DNA from: Parabacteroides sp. AD58 | GTDB taxonomy: Bacteria > Bacteroidota > Bacteroidia > Bacteroidales > Tannerellaceae | Assembly: GCF_023744375.2 (NCBI RefSeq) | Contig: NZ_CP146284.1 | Span: 310,001-374,000, forward strand | Direction: 5' to 3' | Length of the DNA: 64,000 nt | In this document: positions 35,001-42,393 of the stretch, one piece after another | How the letters are laid out: every line of letters begins with the position of its first letter | How positions within the stretch are numbered: the stretch's first letter is position 1 | Notes under the pieces: generated by a model | Database searches by the model: none | Seen by the model: only the letters and a program-made list of their open reading frames with translations | What the model was told of the DNA's origin: nothing | Program-made: the position numbers and the translations under genes

Positions 35001-35350
35001 TATCTTCAAGATTAAAAGTTTACTATTCCATTTTTTCTTTACTTACAAAAATACTTTATTACTTGCTGATTAGGCAGAAAGCTTACTCATTTATTCTGCG
35101 GAAATATCACTTTTCTGATGATTTTATTTCCTTGTTAATCAACCATTAAATAAACATTAAACAAATATCAGACAAACATCAAGATGGTTTTTGTCCTGCT
35201 GAACAATCTTCCCTATATTCAAGTATTGGCAAGCAGAAAGAGCGTCTTAATTCAGTATGAAATAATTTGTCAATACATTTCGCATGGTATGCTTTTAAAC
35301 TCCGACCCACGCCTCACGGCGGAAGTCGGAGCGGAACATATATAAGGAAT
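35001..35350 (-). other. parA promoter region and AT-rich leader (spacer B)
   Basis: The box CAAAAATA (35046-35053) reads TATTTTTG on the minus strand and fits a -7 element about 45 bases before parA. Around it are TTACTTG-like words (35077) shared with other leaders. Further out, 35140-35190 is AT-rich with the imperfect repeats AACATTAAACAAATATC and GACAAACATCAAG. A few words could be iterons. No gene is seen. Confidence 0.55.
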
Positions 35351-36625
35351 TTACGCTGTCTGTTTGGCTGCGAGTATCTGATGGGCATGGGCATTGACCA
35401 GCCGGACAATCCGGTCGTGGTGCGGAGTATTCGTATTGCACAGCCCTCGGCTCTGTATCACTTTCCCCTCGGTCAGTGAAAACTCAATCGTTTCGATGGG
35501 ATTCCCCTCCTTGTCATGAGCCGATAGTATCAAGCTGTCCGCCTTGGCATAGTATTCGCATTGGAAGACACAATGATGCAGGGCATTTCCCTCGGTTTGG
35601 AAGGCCTCCAGACTATCGAGTACCGAAATCACCAGGTCTTTGTCGGTGATGGTGATACCGAAGTAGCGTGACTTCTCCTTGTAGAACTCGGCTTCCTTCC
35701 GTTTGGCTCGCTGCATCTGCTCCTGGCTTCTGCGTTTCTGCTCCATTTGGTTGTGTCGGTTCATCCAATAGTCATGCTCGGCTCTGAGGTTCTGCGGACA
35801 GATATACTTGGGGTTGCAGATGTCCTTGCCACACTGCTCCAGCAAGCGGATGGTATCTGCCCACAATCCCATGTCCGAAGGGCGGTAGTGATGCCGGGTG
35901 GCTACTTTATACGACTGCCAGCATCGGTCAAGTTCCAAAGGTCGGTGTACAAAGTAAGACACGGCATGTAAATCTTTTGACTTGAGGATGGTTTCCATCC
36001 GGCTGTCTGTCAGCACGGCTTTCATCAGCTTCATCGGGTGGCAGTCGGGCAGCTTGCCTTTCATGCCGTTGCGTTTCAGTTCGGGCAGCAACCGATAGTG
36101 CGGATAGACATAGGTGTCTGCAATGAGCCAGTGAACTTCGTTCGGTCGCTTCAAGGAGATTTCGGATGCCCAATCAAAGCAGTCCACATAATAGCTCAAT
36201 GTCCTTGCCCTTGCCGTGACAGCCAACTTGCCTTCGGCATTAAGCCACAAACGGCATGCTTCCCAGTAGTCTACCTCCATCGGCATTCCTTTCCGGAAGG
36301 TCGTTTCCAAACGGAATACCCGTTGCACCTGCAAATGGTCTATTACTTCGAGGGAAGAAAAGTAGTAGGCTTCCTTGATGGTGCGTTTGAGGGTGTCCTT
36401 TATCTGTAAGCGAGTACCGCAATAAGGGCAGCAGACAGACTTGCCTTTTCCCTCATAGTCGAACTGCCTGCTACAATCGCCACAGGTACATTTGTGTGCG
36501 GAAGTACGGAAGCAGACATGTCCTGCCACTTTCCGCACTGCCCATGTTATCACTTTGGGGCTTAGGACGGTCAGCTTCTCATTGGAAGCTGCCACCTGTT
36601 TTTCTATTTTCGTTCTTGCCTTCAT
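35351..36625 (-). CDS. PcfJ-like protein
   Basis: 424 residues. N-terminal Cys cluster ('HKCTCGDCSRQFDYEGKGKSVCCPYCGTRLQ') forms a zinc ribbon. The remainder, including 'YWEACRLWLNAEGKLAVTARARTLSYYVDCFDWASEISLKRPNEVHWL' and the C-terminal 'FQTEGNALHHCVFQCEYYAKADSLILSAHDKEGNPIETIEFSLTEGKVIQSRG', matches PcfJ-type proteins of Gram-positive and Bacteroidetes conjugative plasmids. Role in transfer is not well known. It overlaps the PcfK gene by 4 bp (ATGA), so the pair is coupled. Confidence 0.85.
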   Translation of the reverse strand: MKARTKIEKQVAASNEKLTVLSPKVITWAVRKVAGHVCFRTSAHKCTCGDCSRQFDYEGKGKSVCCPYCGTRLQIKDTLKRTIKEAYYFSSLEVIDHLQVQRVFRLETTFRKGMPMEVDYWEACRLWLNAEGKLAVTARARTLSYYVDCFDWASEISLKRPNEVHWLIADTYVYPHYRLLPELKRNGMKGKLPDCHPMKLMKAVLTDSRMETILKSKDLHAVSYFVHRPLELDRCWQSYKVATRHHYRPSDMGLWADTIRLLEQCGKDICNPKYICPQNLRAEHDYWMNRHNQMEQKRRSQEQMQRAKRKEAEFYKEKSRYFGITITDKDLVISVLDSLEAFQTEGNALHHCVFQCEYYAKADSLILSAHDKEGNPIETIEFSLTEGKVIQSRGLCNTNTPHHDRIVRLVNAHAHQILAAKQTA

Positions 36626-37053
36626 AGTTCCATGCCTTGAAAGAGTGAGAGTTCTTGAATGGGTTTGGGTTGCGGTTTGGCTGCTTTTGGTCGGCTGTTG
36701 CGTTGCTGCAACTTTCGCATTTCCTCCTCCTGATACCGCTTGAGGGCAATGGCTCGCTGTTCTGCCTTCTCAGCCTCAGTCAGCTCAATGTGATGATTCA
36801 CTACCACATTGCAGTCCATCGGCTTGCCAATTTCCAAATGAGGTTCATCTATCGCATGGACTGCCATGGCATAAACCTCCATGTCGCTGAAACCGCAGCA
36901 GCCGGATTGCTGTACGGCATGGAAGATATAGTTTACCACATCGTCAATGGTGCGTGTGGTGGTTTCATACTTGGCACGGAAGAGTTCATCTTCCTTGGCT
37001 CGGTTATCAAGATAGTTCTTGATGAGTTTCTTGAAATGGTCAGTTCCTTTCAT
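36622..37053 (-). CDS. PcfK-like protein
   Basis: 143 residues. The N-terminus 'DHFKKLIKNYLDNRAKEDELFRAKYETTTRTIDDVVNYIFHAVQQSGCCGFSDMEVYAMAVHAIDE' is the PcfK signature, followed by a charged helix ('EAEKAEQRAIALKRYQEEEMRKLQQRN') and a Pro-rich tail. PcfK and PcfJ occur together on conjugative elements. Function unknown; probably cytoplasmic. Confidence 0.85.
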   Translation of the reverse strand: MKGTDHFKKLIKNYLDNRAKEDELFRAKYETTTRTIDDVVNYIFHAVQQSGCCGFSDMEVYAMAVHAIDEPHLEIGKPMDCNVVVNHHIELTEAEKAEQRAIALKRYQEEEMRKLQQRNSRPKAAKPQPKPIQELSLFQGMEL

Positions 37054-37102
37054 ATGTTCCTATGTTTAAGCGTAAATAATCATCAGCAGTCACCGGCTGT
37101 AT

Positions 37103-37339
37103 TCAGCGTACCATAACGTGGCAGTCCACCACTTCGGCAGGAAGTCCGAAAGCCGGATAGTGTGAGAAGTAAGGGAAACATTCTCCCTCTTGTTCCGTTG
37201 CGGTAGTGATACCCATGACCTTGTTCTCTGTGTACCACTGGTCAATCAGAGCGATTTCTTCATCCGTCAGTCCGGTTGCATCCGAGTTGAACAGATAGCA
37301 GAGTGCCCATGTCGGGATGGCTTCAATGAGTGTGTCCAT
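37103..37339 (-). CDS. Hypothetical protein, 78 aa
   Basis: Acidic, starting MDTLIEAIPTWALCYLFNSDATGLTDEE and ending in 'FSHYPAFGLPAEVVDCHVMVR'. The pattern resembles small proteins that recur beside PcfK and DUF3873-like genes in Bacteroidetes elements, but no function is known. It lies 49 bp from PcfK in the same direction. Confidence 0.7.
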   Translation of the reverse strand: MDTLIEAIPTWALCYLFNSDATGLTDEEIALIDQWYTENKVMGITTATEQEGECFPYFSHYPAFGLPAEVVDCHVMVR

Positions 37340-37372
37340 AGCGTTTTCTTTTTAAGTTCGTTACTCCTTGAA

Positions 37373-37675
37373 TTAGATAGGAAGCAGTTCCAGCAGTTTC
37401 TTTAGTGGAATGGAATTGATGTCCGACTTTAGGAAGTGAACTATCCATTCCGGCTCTTCAAAAAGCGGGTGCATGGGTTCCACACTGAAATCGTCCCCGG
37501 TGGAATAGCAGTCGATATGTGCGAAGTTGTTGCCGTCCTTCCGGATGTGTGCATAGAAAGGAGGCATACCACAAAAGCACTTGCGGAGACTCTCTCTGTC
37601 CCACTGCAGGGTAAGTTCGTAAACACTGCCCTTATAGAGCATCTTTTCTTTTCGGTCTTTAAGTTTGTATGCCAT
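37373..37675 (-). CDS. Hypothetical protein, 100 aa
   Basis: Starts MAYKLKDRKEKMLYKGSVYELTLQWD at ATG 37673-37675. It contains 'LRKCFCGMPPFYAHIRKDGNNFAHIDCYSTG' with three Cys, then an acidic stretch. An upstream in-frame ATG (37864) lies inside the conserved leader element and is not used. No family recognised. Its leader carries copy 3 of the structured element. Confidence 0.68.
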   Translation of the reverse strand: MAYKLKDRKEKMLYKGSVYELTLQWDRESLRKCFCGMPPFYAHIRKDGNNFAHIDCYSTGDDFSVEPMHPLFEEPEWIVHFLKSDINSIPLKKLLELLPI

Positions 37676-37791
37676 AGCTGAACTAATTTTTTCCCTTTGG
37701 TTTGAAGCCTTTCGGCTTCTCACTCCCGGGTGATTTTTACGATGCCTCTTCTCACGAAGGGTGTAAGGGACGGAAGGCAAATGTGGCAAGG

Positions 37792-37850
37792 GGAAAGCAG
37801 ACGGAATACCCAATTTGGCACAAATTGTGGAAGGCTGCCGGCTGCTTTCC
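37792..37850. promoter_or_regulatory. Structured leader element, copy 3
   Basis: Outer arms GGAAAGCAG (37792-37800) and complement (37842-37850), then CGG/CCG and the central palindrome CAATTTG-GCA-CAAATTG (37811-37827). The inner 41 bases differ from the copy at 18908 at a single position, but the outer arms are different and still pair perfectly. Confidence 0.68.
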
Positions 37851-38001
37851 TTGCAGCCAAGCAAAGCGCCATTTGCTGCCGTACCGACCCTTCGTTTCTT
37901 TGTATCGGAAAATTCATCGGGAGTGGAAATGCCTGACTAAGGAAAGAATCCGCCAGCTGTTAAAGATGAATGTTTAACTTTTAATCTATCCGAAAACTCA
38001 C

Positions 38002-38009
38002 TATCTTTG
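38002..38009 (+). promoter_or_regulatory. -7 box for the exonuclease/acetyltransferase run
   Basis: TATCTTTG, 63 bases upstream of the ATG at 38072. Confidence 0.5.
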
Positions 38010-38071
38010 CAGGCCCTGAAAATAAATGTTCAGAAAGGCACGATAAAGCACAGAATTAATCACCAAGAACA

Positions 38072-38356
38072 ATGAAAGATCAAATACGCTTATTGAGAGA
38101 CTGTTTCCATAACGAGATTCCGGCTGTTGTATTCCAAGGAAATGACAGCTGCGCCGGAGAGATACTGGAAGCCGCCAAAGAAATTTATCAGAAACACGGT
38201 TGTAGCGAGGAATTCCTTTACGACTGGCAAATGCTCATCAACGAAGTGAAGGCTTACCAGCAAGAGAGTCCGGAACAGGTACAACTTCCGAAGTTGACCC
38301 ATACCGAAGCAGAACTTATTCGGGAAGAAATGAAACAGAAAGGCATAGTTTACTGA
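38072..38356 (+). CDS. Hypothetical protein, 94 aa
   Basis: Helical and acidic: starts MKDQIRLLRDCFHNEIPAVVFQGNDSCAGEIL, contains 'AAKEIYQKHGCSEEFLYDWQMLINEVKAY' and ends 'AELIREEMKQKGIVY'. No family recognised. First gene of a short plus-strand run with the exonuclease (39 bp spacing). Real by promoter, length and clean coding sequence. Confidence 0.7.
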   Translation: MKDQIRLLRDCFHNEIPAVVFQGNDSCAGEILEAAKEIYQKHGCSEEFLYDWQMLINEVKAYQQESPEQVQLPKLTHTEAELIREEMKQKGIVY

Positions 38357-38395
38357 TTTGAGCAGAACTCTATACATTCAACCAAAGAACAACCC

Positions 38396-38887
38396 ATGAA
38401 AGATTTTGCAGCCATAGACTTTGAGACCGCCAACAACGAACGCTCATCCGTTTGTTCCGTAGGCATTGTCATCGTACGCAACGGAGAGATTGTAGATTCC
38501 TTCTACTCCCTCATCAGCCCCGAGCCCAATTACTACAACTACTGGTGCAGTCAGGTGCATGGCCTTACCCGTGAGGACACCGAAGATGCCCCGGTCTTTC
38601 CAGAGGTATGGAAACAAATAGAGCCGTTGATCGAAGGTCTTCCCCTGGTGGCTCATAACAGTCCGTTTGATGAAAGCTGTCTGAAAGCGGTGTTCCGTGT
38701 CTATCAGATGGACTATCCCGACTATCCGTTTTACGATACACTCAGCGTTTCTCGCCAAACCTTGCCTGAACTGGAGAATCACCAGCTGTACACCGTAGCA
38801 GCAGCTTGCGGTTATCAACTAGATCACCATCATCATGCACTGGCCGATGCAGAAGCTTGTGCGTGGATTGCTAGAGAAATCTTGTAA
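38396..38887 (+). CDS. DnaQ-like 3'-5' exonuclease
   Basis: 163 residues, one DEDDh exonuclease domain. Exo I 'AIDFETANNERSS' supplies Asp and Glu, Exo II 'LVAHNSPFDESCL' supplies Asp, and Exo III 'HHHHALADAEACAWIA' supplies His and Asp. Similar to the DNA polymerase III epsilon exonuclease domain but free-standing. It degrades single-stranded DNA or RNA ends. Probably cotranscribed with its neighbours. Confidence 0.9.
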   Translation: MKDFAAIDFETANNERSSVCSVGIVIVRNGEIVDSFYSLISPEPNYYNYWCSQVHGLTREDTEDAPVFPEVWKQIEPLIEGLPLVAHNSPFDESCLKAVFRVYQMDYPDYPFYDTLSVSRQTLPELENHQLYTVAAACGYQLDHHHHALADAEACAWIAREIL

Positions 38888-38914
38888 TTTACAGAAATAT
38901 ATTCTTTTGATTTA

Positions 38915-39475
38915 ATGAAACTGACTGAAAAGGAAAAATGTCTGCTCGGCCAACTCTACGATGCCAACTATGATGCTGAACTGATTGCAGAACGAACAAA
39001 GTGCAAGGACCTCTGCTTTCGCTATAACCAGCTGTTGCCATCCCGTATCGAAGAACGGAAGCAACTGCTTCGTGAACTGTTGGGAAAGACCGGAAAGGAC
39101 TTTCTCATCGAACAACCTTTCTATTGTGACTACGGCTATAACATCAACTTGGGTGAAAACTTCTACAGCAATGTGAACTGCGTCATCCTGGACGGAGCGC
39201 CCGTTACCTTTGGCGACAACGTGTTTATTGCTCCCAACTGCGGATTCTATACAGCAGGTCATCCCTTAGATGTGCAGCAACGGAACCAGGGACTGGAATA
39301 TGCCAAACCCATTCATGTCGGCAACAATGTATGGATAGGTGCCCACGTCAGCGTATTGCCCGGTGTCACCATCGGAGACAACTGCGTCATCGGTGCCGGA
39401 AGTGTAGTAACCAAAGACATTCCAGCTAACTCCCTGGCCGTTGGCAACCCGTGCAGAGTCATCCGCTCCATCTAG
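38915..39475 (+). CDS. Maltose/galactoside O-acetyltransferase-type enzyme
   Basis: 186 residues with left-handed beta-helix repeats ('GENFYSNVNCVILDGAPVTFGDNVFIAPNCGFYTAG' and 'IHVGNNVWIGAHVSVLPGVTIGDNCVIGAGSVVTKDIPANSLAVGNP'). The N-terminal 'EKCLLGQLYDANYDAEL' segment is typical of Maa/LacA. It acetylates sugar hydroxyls with acetyl-CoA, catalytic His in 'YTAGHPLD'. Housekeeping-like enzyme present as cargo; substrate uncertain. Confidence 0.92.
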   Translation: MKLTEKEKCLLGQLYDANYDAELIAERTKCKDLCFRYNQLLPSRIEERKQLLRELLGKTGKDFLIEQPFYCDYGYNINLGENFYSNVNCVILDGAPVTFGDNVFIAPNCGFYTAGHPLDVQQRNQGLEYAKPIHVGNNVWIGAHVSVLPGVTIGDNCVIGAGSVVTKDIPANSLAVGNPCRVIRSI

Positions 39476-39542
39476 GCTACAAAAAAGTCCCGATGCTCAC
39501 GCACCAGGACCTTGATAAAACAATCAAAATTTGAAAACATGA

Positions 39543-39568
39543 GAAATAAAACCGTACTGTTTTATTTC
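39543..39568. terminator. Inverted repeat at convergent gene ends
   Basis: GAAATAAAAC (39543-39552) with perfect complement at 39559-39568. It overlaps the 3' end of the histone-like gene. Confidence 0.65.
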
Positions 39569-39738
39569 TTCGCTGCCGCCAACGATAGTTTTCTGAACTG
39601 CTTCAGCAATGGTTCCATTTCAAGTGATACACAGCGGGCACGTTGACCGGCTGCCTTATTTCCTTTTTCGGCTTGAAGGGCTGCATCCTTTTGGAATGCC
39701 TCCATCTTCATCTGGAGTTGTGCGAGTAATTCATTCAT
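39562..39738 (-). CDS. Histone H1-like small basic protein, 58 aa
   Basis: Minus strand from ATG 39736-39738 to TAA 39562-39564. It starts MNELLAQLQMKMEAFQKDA and continues 'EKGNKAAGQRARCVSLEMEPLLKQF' to a Lys-rich end. The 'EKGNKAAGxRAR' pattern followed by 'SLE' and a Lys-Lys end is that of Bacteroidetes histone H1-like (Hc1-type) proteins of about 58 residues. It is expected to bind DNA and compact chromatin. It is located inside the element between an acetyltransferase and lipoprotein genes. Confidence 0.78.
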   Translation of the reverse strand: MNELLAQLQMKMEAFQKDAALQAEKGNKAAGQRARCVSLEMEPLLKQFRKLSLAAAKK

Positions 39739-39762
39739 AATCTTTGCATTTAGAAGTTATAC

Positions 39763-40431
39763 CTAATAGATACTTATCACCGGTCTGAACTTATGCGCCT
39801 GGTCCTTCGGAGTCTCCTGAATGGTTCCCGACTGCATCGAGAAGAGCCAGGCCTTGCTGTCCTTTTGCCCTTCCACTTCGGTGGAAGTCCACAGCCAGCA
39901 GTCACCGGGCTGCAGACTGATGGGTAATCCGCCGACCGCCTCTATCCGTTGGTTGACTAACCCAATTTGCTGATAGAGGTAAGTGAGCTGCTTCACCGAA
40001 GGGATGTAGGCGGACTGACCGTAGCGCCACATATCGAAGACATAAACGGCTAAGGGAGATTTCACTTCCTCGTTGCGGTACATGGCATGGGTGTTCTCGT
40101 TACCGTCTTCCTTTTCCAATGAAGCTGACGTTTCCTGTTCGACACCCAGACTGTCGGCAAAGGCTGCCGATGCGACGTCCCTGATGGAAACGGCATAGCC
40201 CAAAGCTTTGATCTCCGGATTCCGGTTCACATGATAGACAATGGCCACCGGTTCCTTTTGGGAGGAACTGAACTTTTCTTTGGACAGCACACTGCCATCC
40301 GAGCAGACTACATCACCAACCTGAAGGGAAGAAGCTATGGATTGGTTTCCTTCATGGTCACATTCTTCGCAGGAGGTAATGAATAAGGTACTTCCTGCCA
40401 ATAACGATAAGAACAAGTTTCTCAGTTTCAT
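39763..40431 (-). CDS. Lipoprotein of the conjugative element
   Basis: 222 residues, lipoprotein signal (MKLRNLFLSLLAGSTLFITSC, lipobox Cys21). The mature part has 'YHVNRNPEIKALGYAVSIRD' and 'SVKQLTYLYQQIGLVNQRIEAVGG' with a C-terminal 'WLWTSTEVEGQKDSKAWLFSM' and 'HKFRPVIS', a pattern similar to DUF1566/fibrobacter-type surface domains. Likely anchored in the outer membrane, perhaps surface exposed. It overlaps the next gene's start by 4 bp. Confidence 0.72.
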   Translation of the reverse strand: MKLRNLFLSLLAGSTLFITSCEECDHEGNQSIASSLQVGDVVCSDGSVLSKEKFSSSQKEPVAIVYHVNRNPEIKALGYAVSIRDVASAAFADSLGVEQETSASLEKEDGNENTHAMYRNEEVKSPLAVYVFDMWRYGQSAYIPSVKQLTYLYQQIGLVNQRIEAVGGLPISLQPGDCWLWTSTEVEGQKDSKAWLFSMQSGTIQETPKDQAHKFRPVISIY

Positions 40432-40988
40432 AGCAGCGGTATTTCAAATGATTTGACTACAATTTCCGCCTCCTTATCGAGGATGAACCAGTATTCCGAG
40501 TGGTAAGGCTTTCCTTTTAAGGTCTTGGCTTCAAAATCTATCTTGACCTTCCATCCGTTGAAAGGCTTCTTTTCTTTGGCTTTATGCGGATTTGCTCCCT
40601 CAAGTTCTCCATAAGCTATCAAAGCCCGGAGCGTGGTCATGGCATCCAACTGACGGGTGACCTGATCACTCATTGCGGCATCGTCCTTGTCGAGGTTCTG
40701 GAAGTAGTCCGTTTCTTCCATCAACTTGTGGCCGTACTGCATCAGGTGCATGGATAATGCAGCCTTCTCGTGTGGATTGACATATTCCTTGCCGAATACC
40801 GAATCTGCCTTGCTGATGCCCTTGATTTGGATGGACTCCGGATTATCGACAGTTGCTTTCAAGGCTCTCTCTGCGATTTCCACCGCCCGTTTCTCGGGTC
40901 GGTCGGAACAGCTGGCGAAGTAAAACAGTCCGCCCCAGAAGCAGACAGCGGTTACCAGCATGATAATCATTTTCATTCCCGGTTTCAT
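40428..40988 (-). CDS. Conjugative-element lipoprotein, 186 aa
   Basis: N-terminal hydrophobic segment ('MIIMLVTAVCFWGGLFYFASC') with a lipobox-like Cys. The mature part is helical ('AVEIAERALKATVDNPESIQI', 'MHLMQYGHKLMEETDYFQNLD') and ends in a beta domain ('GWKVKIDFEAKTLKGKPYHSEYWFILDKEAEIV'). No family name recognised. It is coupled to its neighbours by 4-bp overlaps on both sides. Confidence 0.65.
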   Translation of the reverse strand: MKPGMKMIIMLVTAVCFWGGLFYFASCSDRPEKRAVEIAERALKATVDNPESIQIKGISKADSVFGKEYVNPHEKAALSMHLMQYGHKLMEETDYFQNLDKDDAAMSDQVTRQLDAMTTLRALIAYGELEGANPHKAKEKKPFNGWKVKIDFEAKTLKGKPYHSEYWFILDKEAEIVVKSFEIPLL

Positions 40989-41524
40989 ATCTTCACGATT
41001 TGGAGTTTGTCGGGAGAAAGGCCGAGACGCTTGCGGTAGATGGTGCCGTCATCACGATACATCTCCAGTTCGTTGGAGGTGATTTCTTTTTCACAGATTT
41101 CCTTGGCTTCTGTCAGACTCAGCTGGTGGCCACCGATGTTGCGCCAGATGGCGAAGTTGCACGGTGCCTGCTGGTTGCTGTAATTGGAGCAGTTGAAGGC
41201 GCGTGTACCCACCCGAATATCACCGCTACAATGCGGACATTTGCCGATGACGGACTGCATGTTGATGGCACCATTGTCTGCCAGTTCCAGCACGGAAGGG
41301 AAGGCTTTTCCCTCCTTGGAAGCAAAGCCGTCCAACAGGATGAAGCGGTGCTCCAACAGTTCGGTGATTTCTTCGTCACTCATCTTGCGGTTGCCGATAA
41401 TGCCGTTGATATTCAGCACACAGGTAGGTTGTTCGGCGATGTTGTTCTCACAGCGGTAGCCCTTGCAGGTCTTTACCACGTTGCCGCCACACAAGGGACA
41501 GCGACCGATTATTTTCTTTTCCAT
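40985..41524 (-). CDS. Zinc-ribbon protein, topoisomerase C-terminal type
   Basis: 179 residues with two zinc ribbons of the topoisomerase III C-terminal kind: 'CPLCGGNVVKTCKGYRCENN' and 'CPHCSGDIRVGTRAFNCSNY', each followed by a loop and a beta strand ('GATSV'-like 'NIGGHQLSLTEAKEICEKE'). Such free zinc-ribbon proteins help topoisomerases or single-stranded DNA handling in mobile elements. The leader (41525-41647) carries the TTACTTG-type repeats. Confidence 0.75.
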   Translation of the reverse strand: MEKKIIGRCPLCGGNVVKTCKGYRCENNIAEQPTCVLNINGIIGNRKMSDEEITELLEHRFILLDGFASKEGKAFPSVLELADNGAINMQSVIGKCPHCSGDIRVGTRAFNCSNYSNQQAPCNFAIWRNIGGHQLSLTEAKEICEKEITSNELEMYRDDGTIYRKRLGLSPDKLQIVKI

Positions 41525-41539
41525 ACGCTTTTGTTTTTG

Positions 41540-41647
41540 GATGATTTATTTACTATATAATTCTGTTACTTGTTGCTTTGATTACTTTCTTATTTCCTTA
41601 CTTGATTACTTTGTGATTAGCTGATTAGTAAGTTAGTTTACCTATTT
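41540..41647 (-). repeat. TTACTTG-rich leader (spacer C)
   Basis: Contains TTACTTG at 41567 and 41598, other TTACT words, and TGATTAGTAAG at 41622, followed by TAGTTTACCTATTT. The 26 bases at 41622-41647 match 25 of 26 at 55234-55259 (spacer D). Confidence 0.75.
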
Positions 41648-42389
41648 ACCATTTCAGGCTGTAGCCCTGGTTCCAGTCCGAGATGATACCGCCGATGATG
41701 TTCTTGCCGGACATCACGTTGGCCCATCCTTCGGGATCGAGCGAGAACCAGAGGTCGTTCCATGAGAGTGTGCGTACCTGCCAGGCCAGAATAAACAGGT
41801 CGGTGTTGATGGCTTCCAAACAGCTGACAACCTCGTTGGCGATGTAGTAGCGTTCCGAAGCGTTCAGCAAGTTCACCTTGTGCTTCTCGTTCTTGCCGTC
41901 ATCTCCTGTCACGTCATATTTGCCCGAAGTCACCAGCTGTTTCATGAAGGGAAAGAGTGCCGTCATTTGGGTGGCGGCATCCGTCAGCTCATCCGATACC
42001 ATGGCCGCAATGACGGTTCCCTTCAGATTGCCGCCTACCGATTTGAGGAGCAGACTGCAGTTCTGCGGGATTTCCTTGGCCACCAGTTCCCCAGCCCGCT
42101 TAATCTGGTAGAGGTTCTGCATGGCGCCCTGCGCATTCGAGAGGTAGTCCAGCATCTTGTCTTCCACCTGGTGAATCCGCTCCAAGGAAGCGGTTACGGC
42201 CACTTCCGCCGCAATGATTTTCTCCTGCGTTTTCTTGCGGTCCTTGTGAATCTTCTTCAAGGCTGCGGTCTGCCCCAGTACGGCAGAAGTCAGCGCCGGG
42301 TCGGTCTGTTGGGCAAAGAGCGGAGTCTTGCCTATCAATAAGCCAACAGCAGCGATTAACAAGGAGCGTTTCCATCGTCTTACATTCAT
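41646..42389 (-). CDS. Conjugative transfer protein, 'DPEGWANVM' family
   Basis: 247 residues from ATG 42387-42389 (MNVRRWKRSLLIAAVGLLIGKTPLFAQQ), with a clear Sec signal. It is a helical periplasmic protein ('RIHQVEDKMLDYLSNAQGAMQNLYQIKRAGELVAKEIPQNC'), ending 'LWFSLDPEGWANVMSGKNIIGG'. The same ending is in the gene at 60206, so the two are paralogues. The neighbours are a primase and a zinc-ribbon protein rather than the pore operon. The open frame extends upstream to 42638, but that part overlaps the primase gene and lacks a signal peptide. Confidence 0.75.
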   Translation of the reverse strand: MNVRRWKRSLLIAAVGLLIGKTPLFAQQTDPALTSAVLGQTAALKKIHKDRKKTQEKIIAAEVAVTASLERIHQVEDKMLDYLSNAQGAMQNLYQIKRAGELVAKEIPQNCSLLLKSVGGNLKGTVIAAMVSDELTDAATQMTALFPFMKQLVTSGKYDVTGDDGKNEKHKVNLLNASERYYIANEVVSCLEAINTDLFILAWQVRTLSWNDLWFSLDPEGWANVMSGKNIIGGIISDWNQGYSLKW

Positions 42390-42393
42390 ACGT

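Larger units (their letters stand above)
37676..38071. other. Divergent regulatory region with structured leader
   Basis: It contains a hairpin GAAGCC-GAAA-GGCTTC (minus strand) near 37707-37722, the palindromic element at 37792-37850, a plus-strand promoter-like pair (TTTG 37872-37875, then 19 bp, TTTCTTTG 37895-37902), and the promoter box of the next plus-strand gene (TATCTTTG, 38002-38009). No gene. Confidence 0.6.

Noticed and set aside
35140..35190. AT-rich imperfect repeats upstream of parA as a replication origin.
   Set aside because: The repeats are too weak and short to call an origin; they may equally be promoter upstream sequence.
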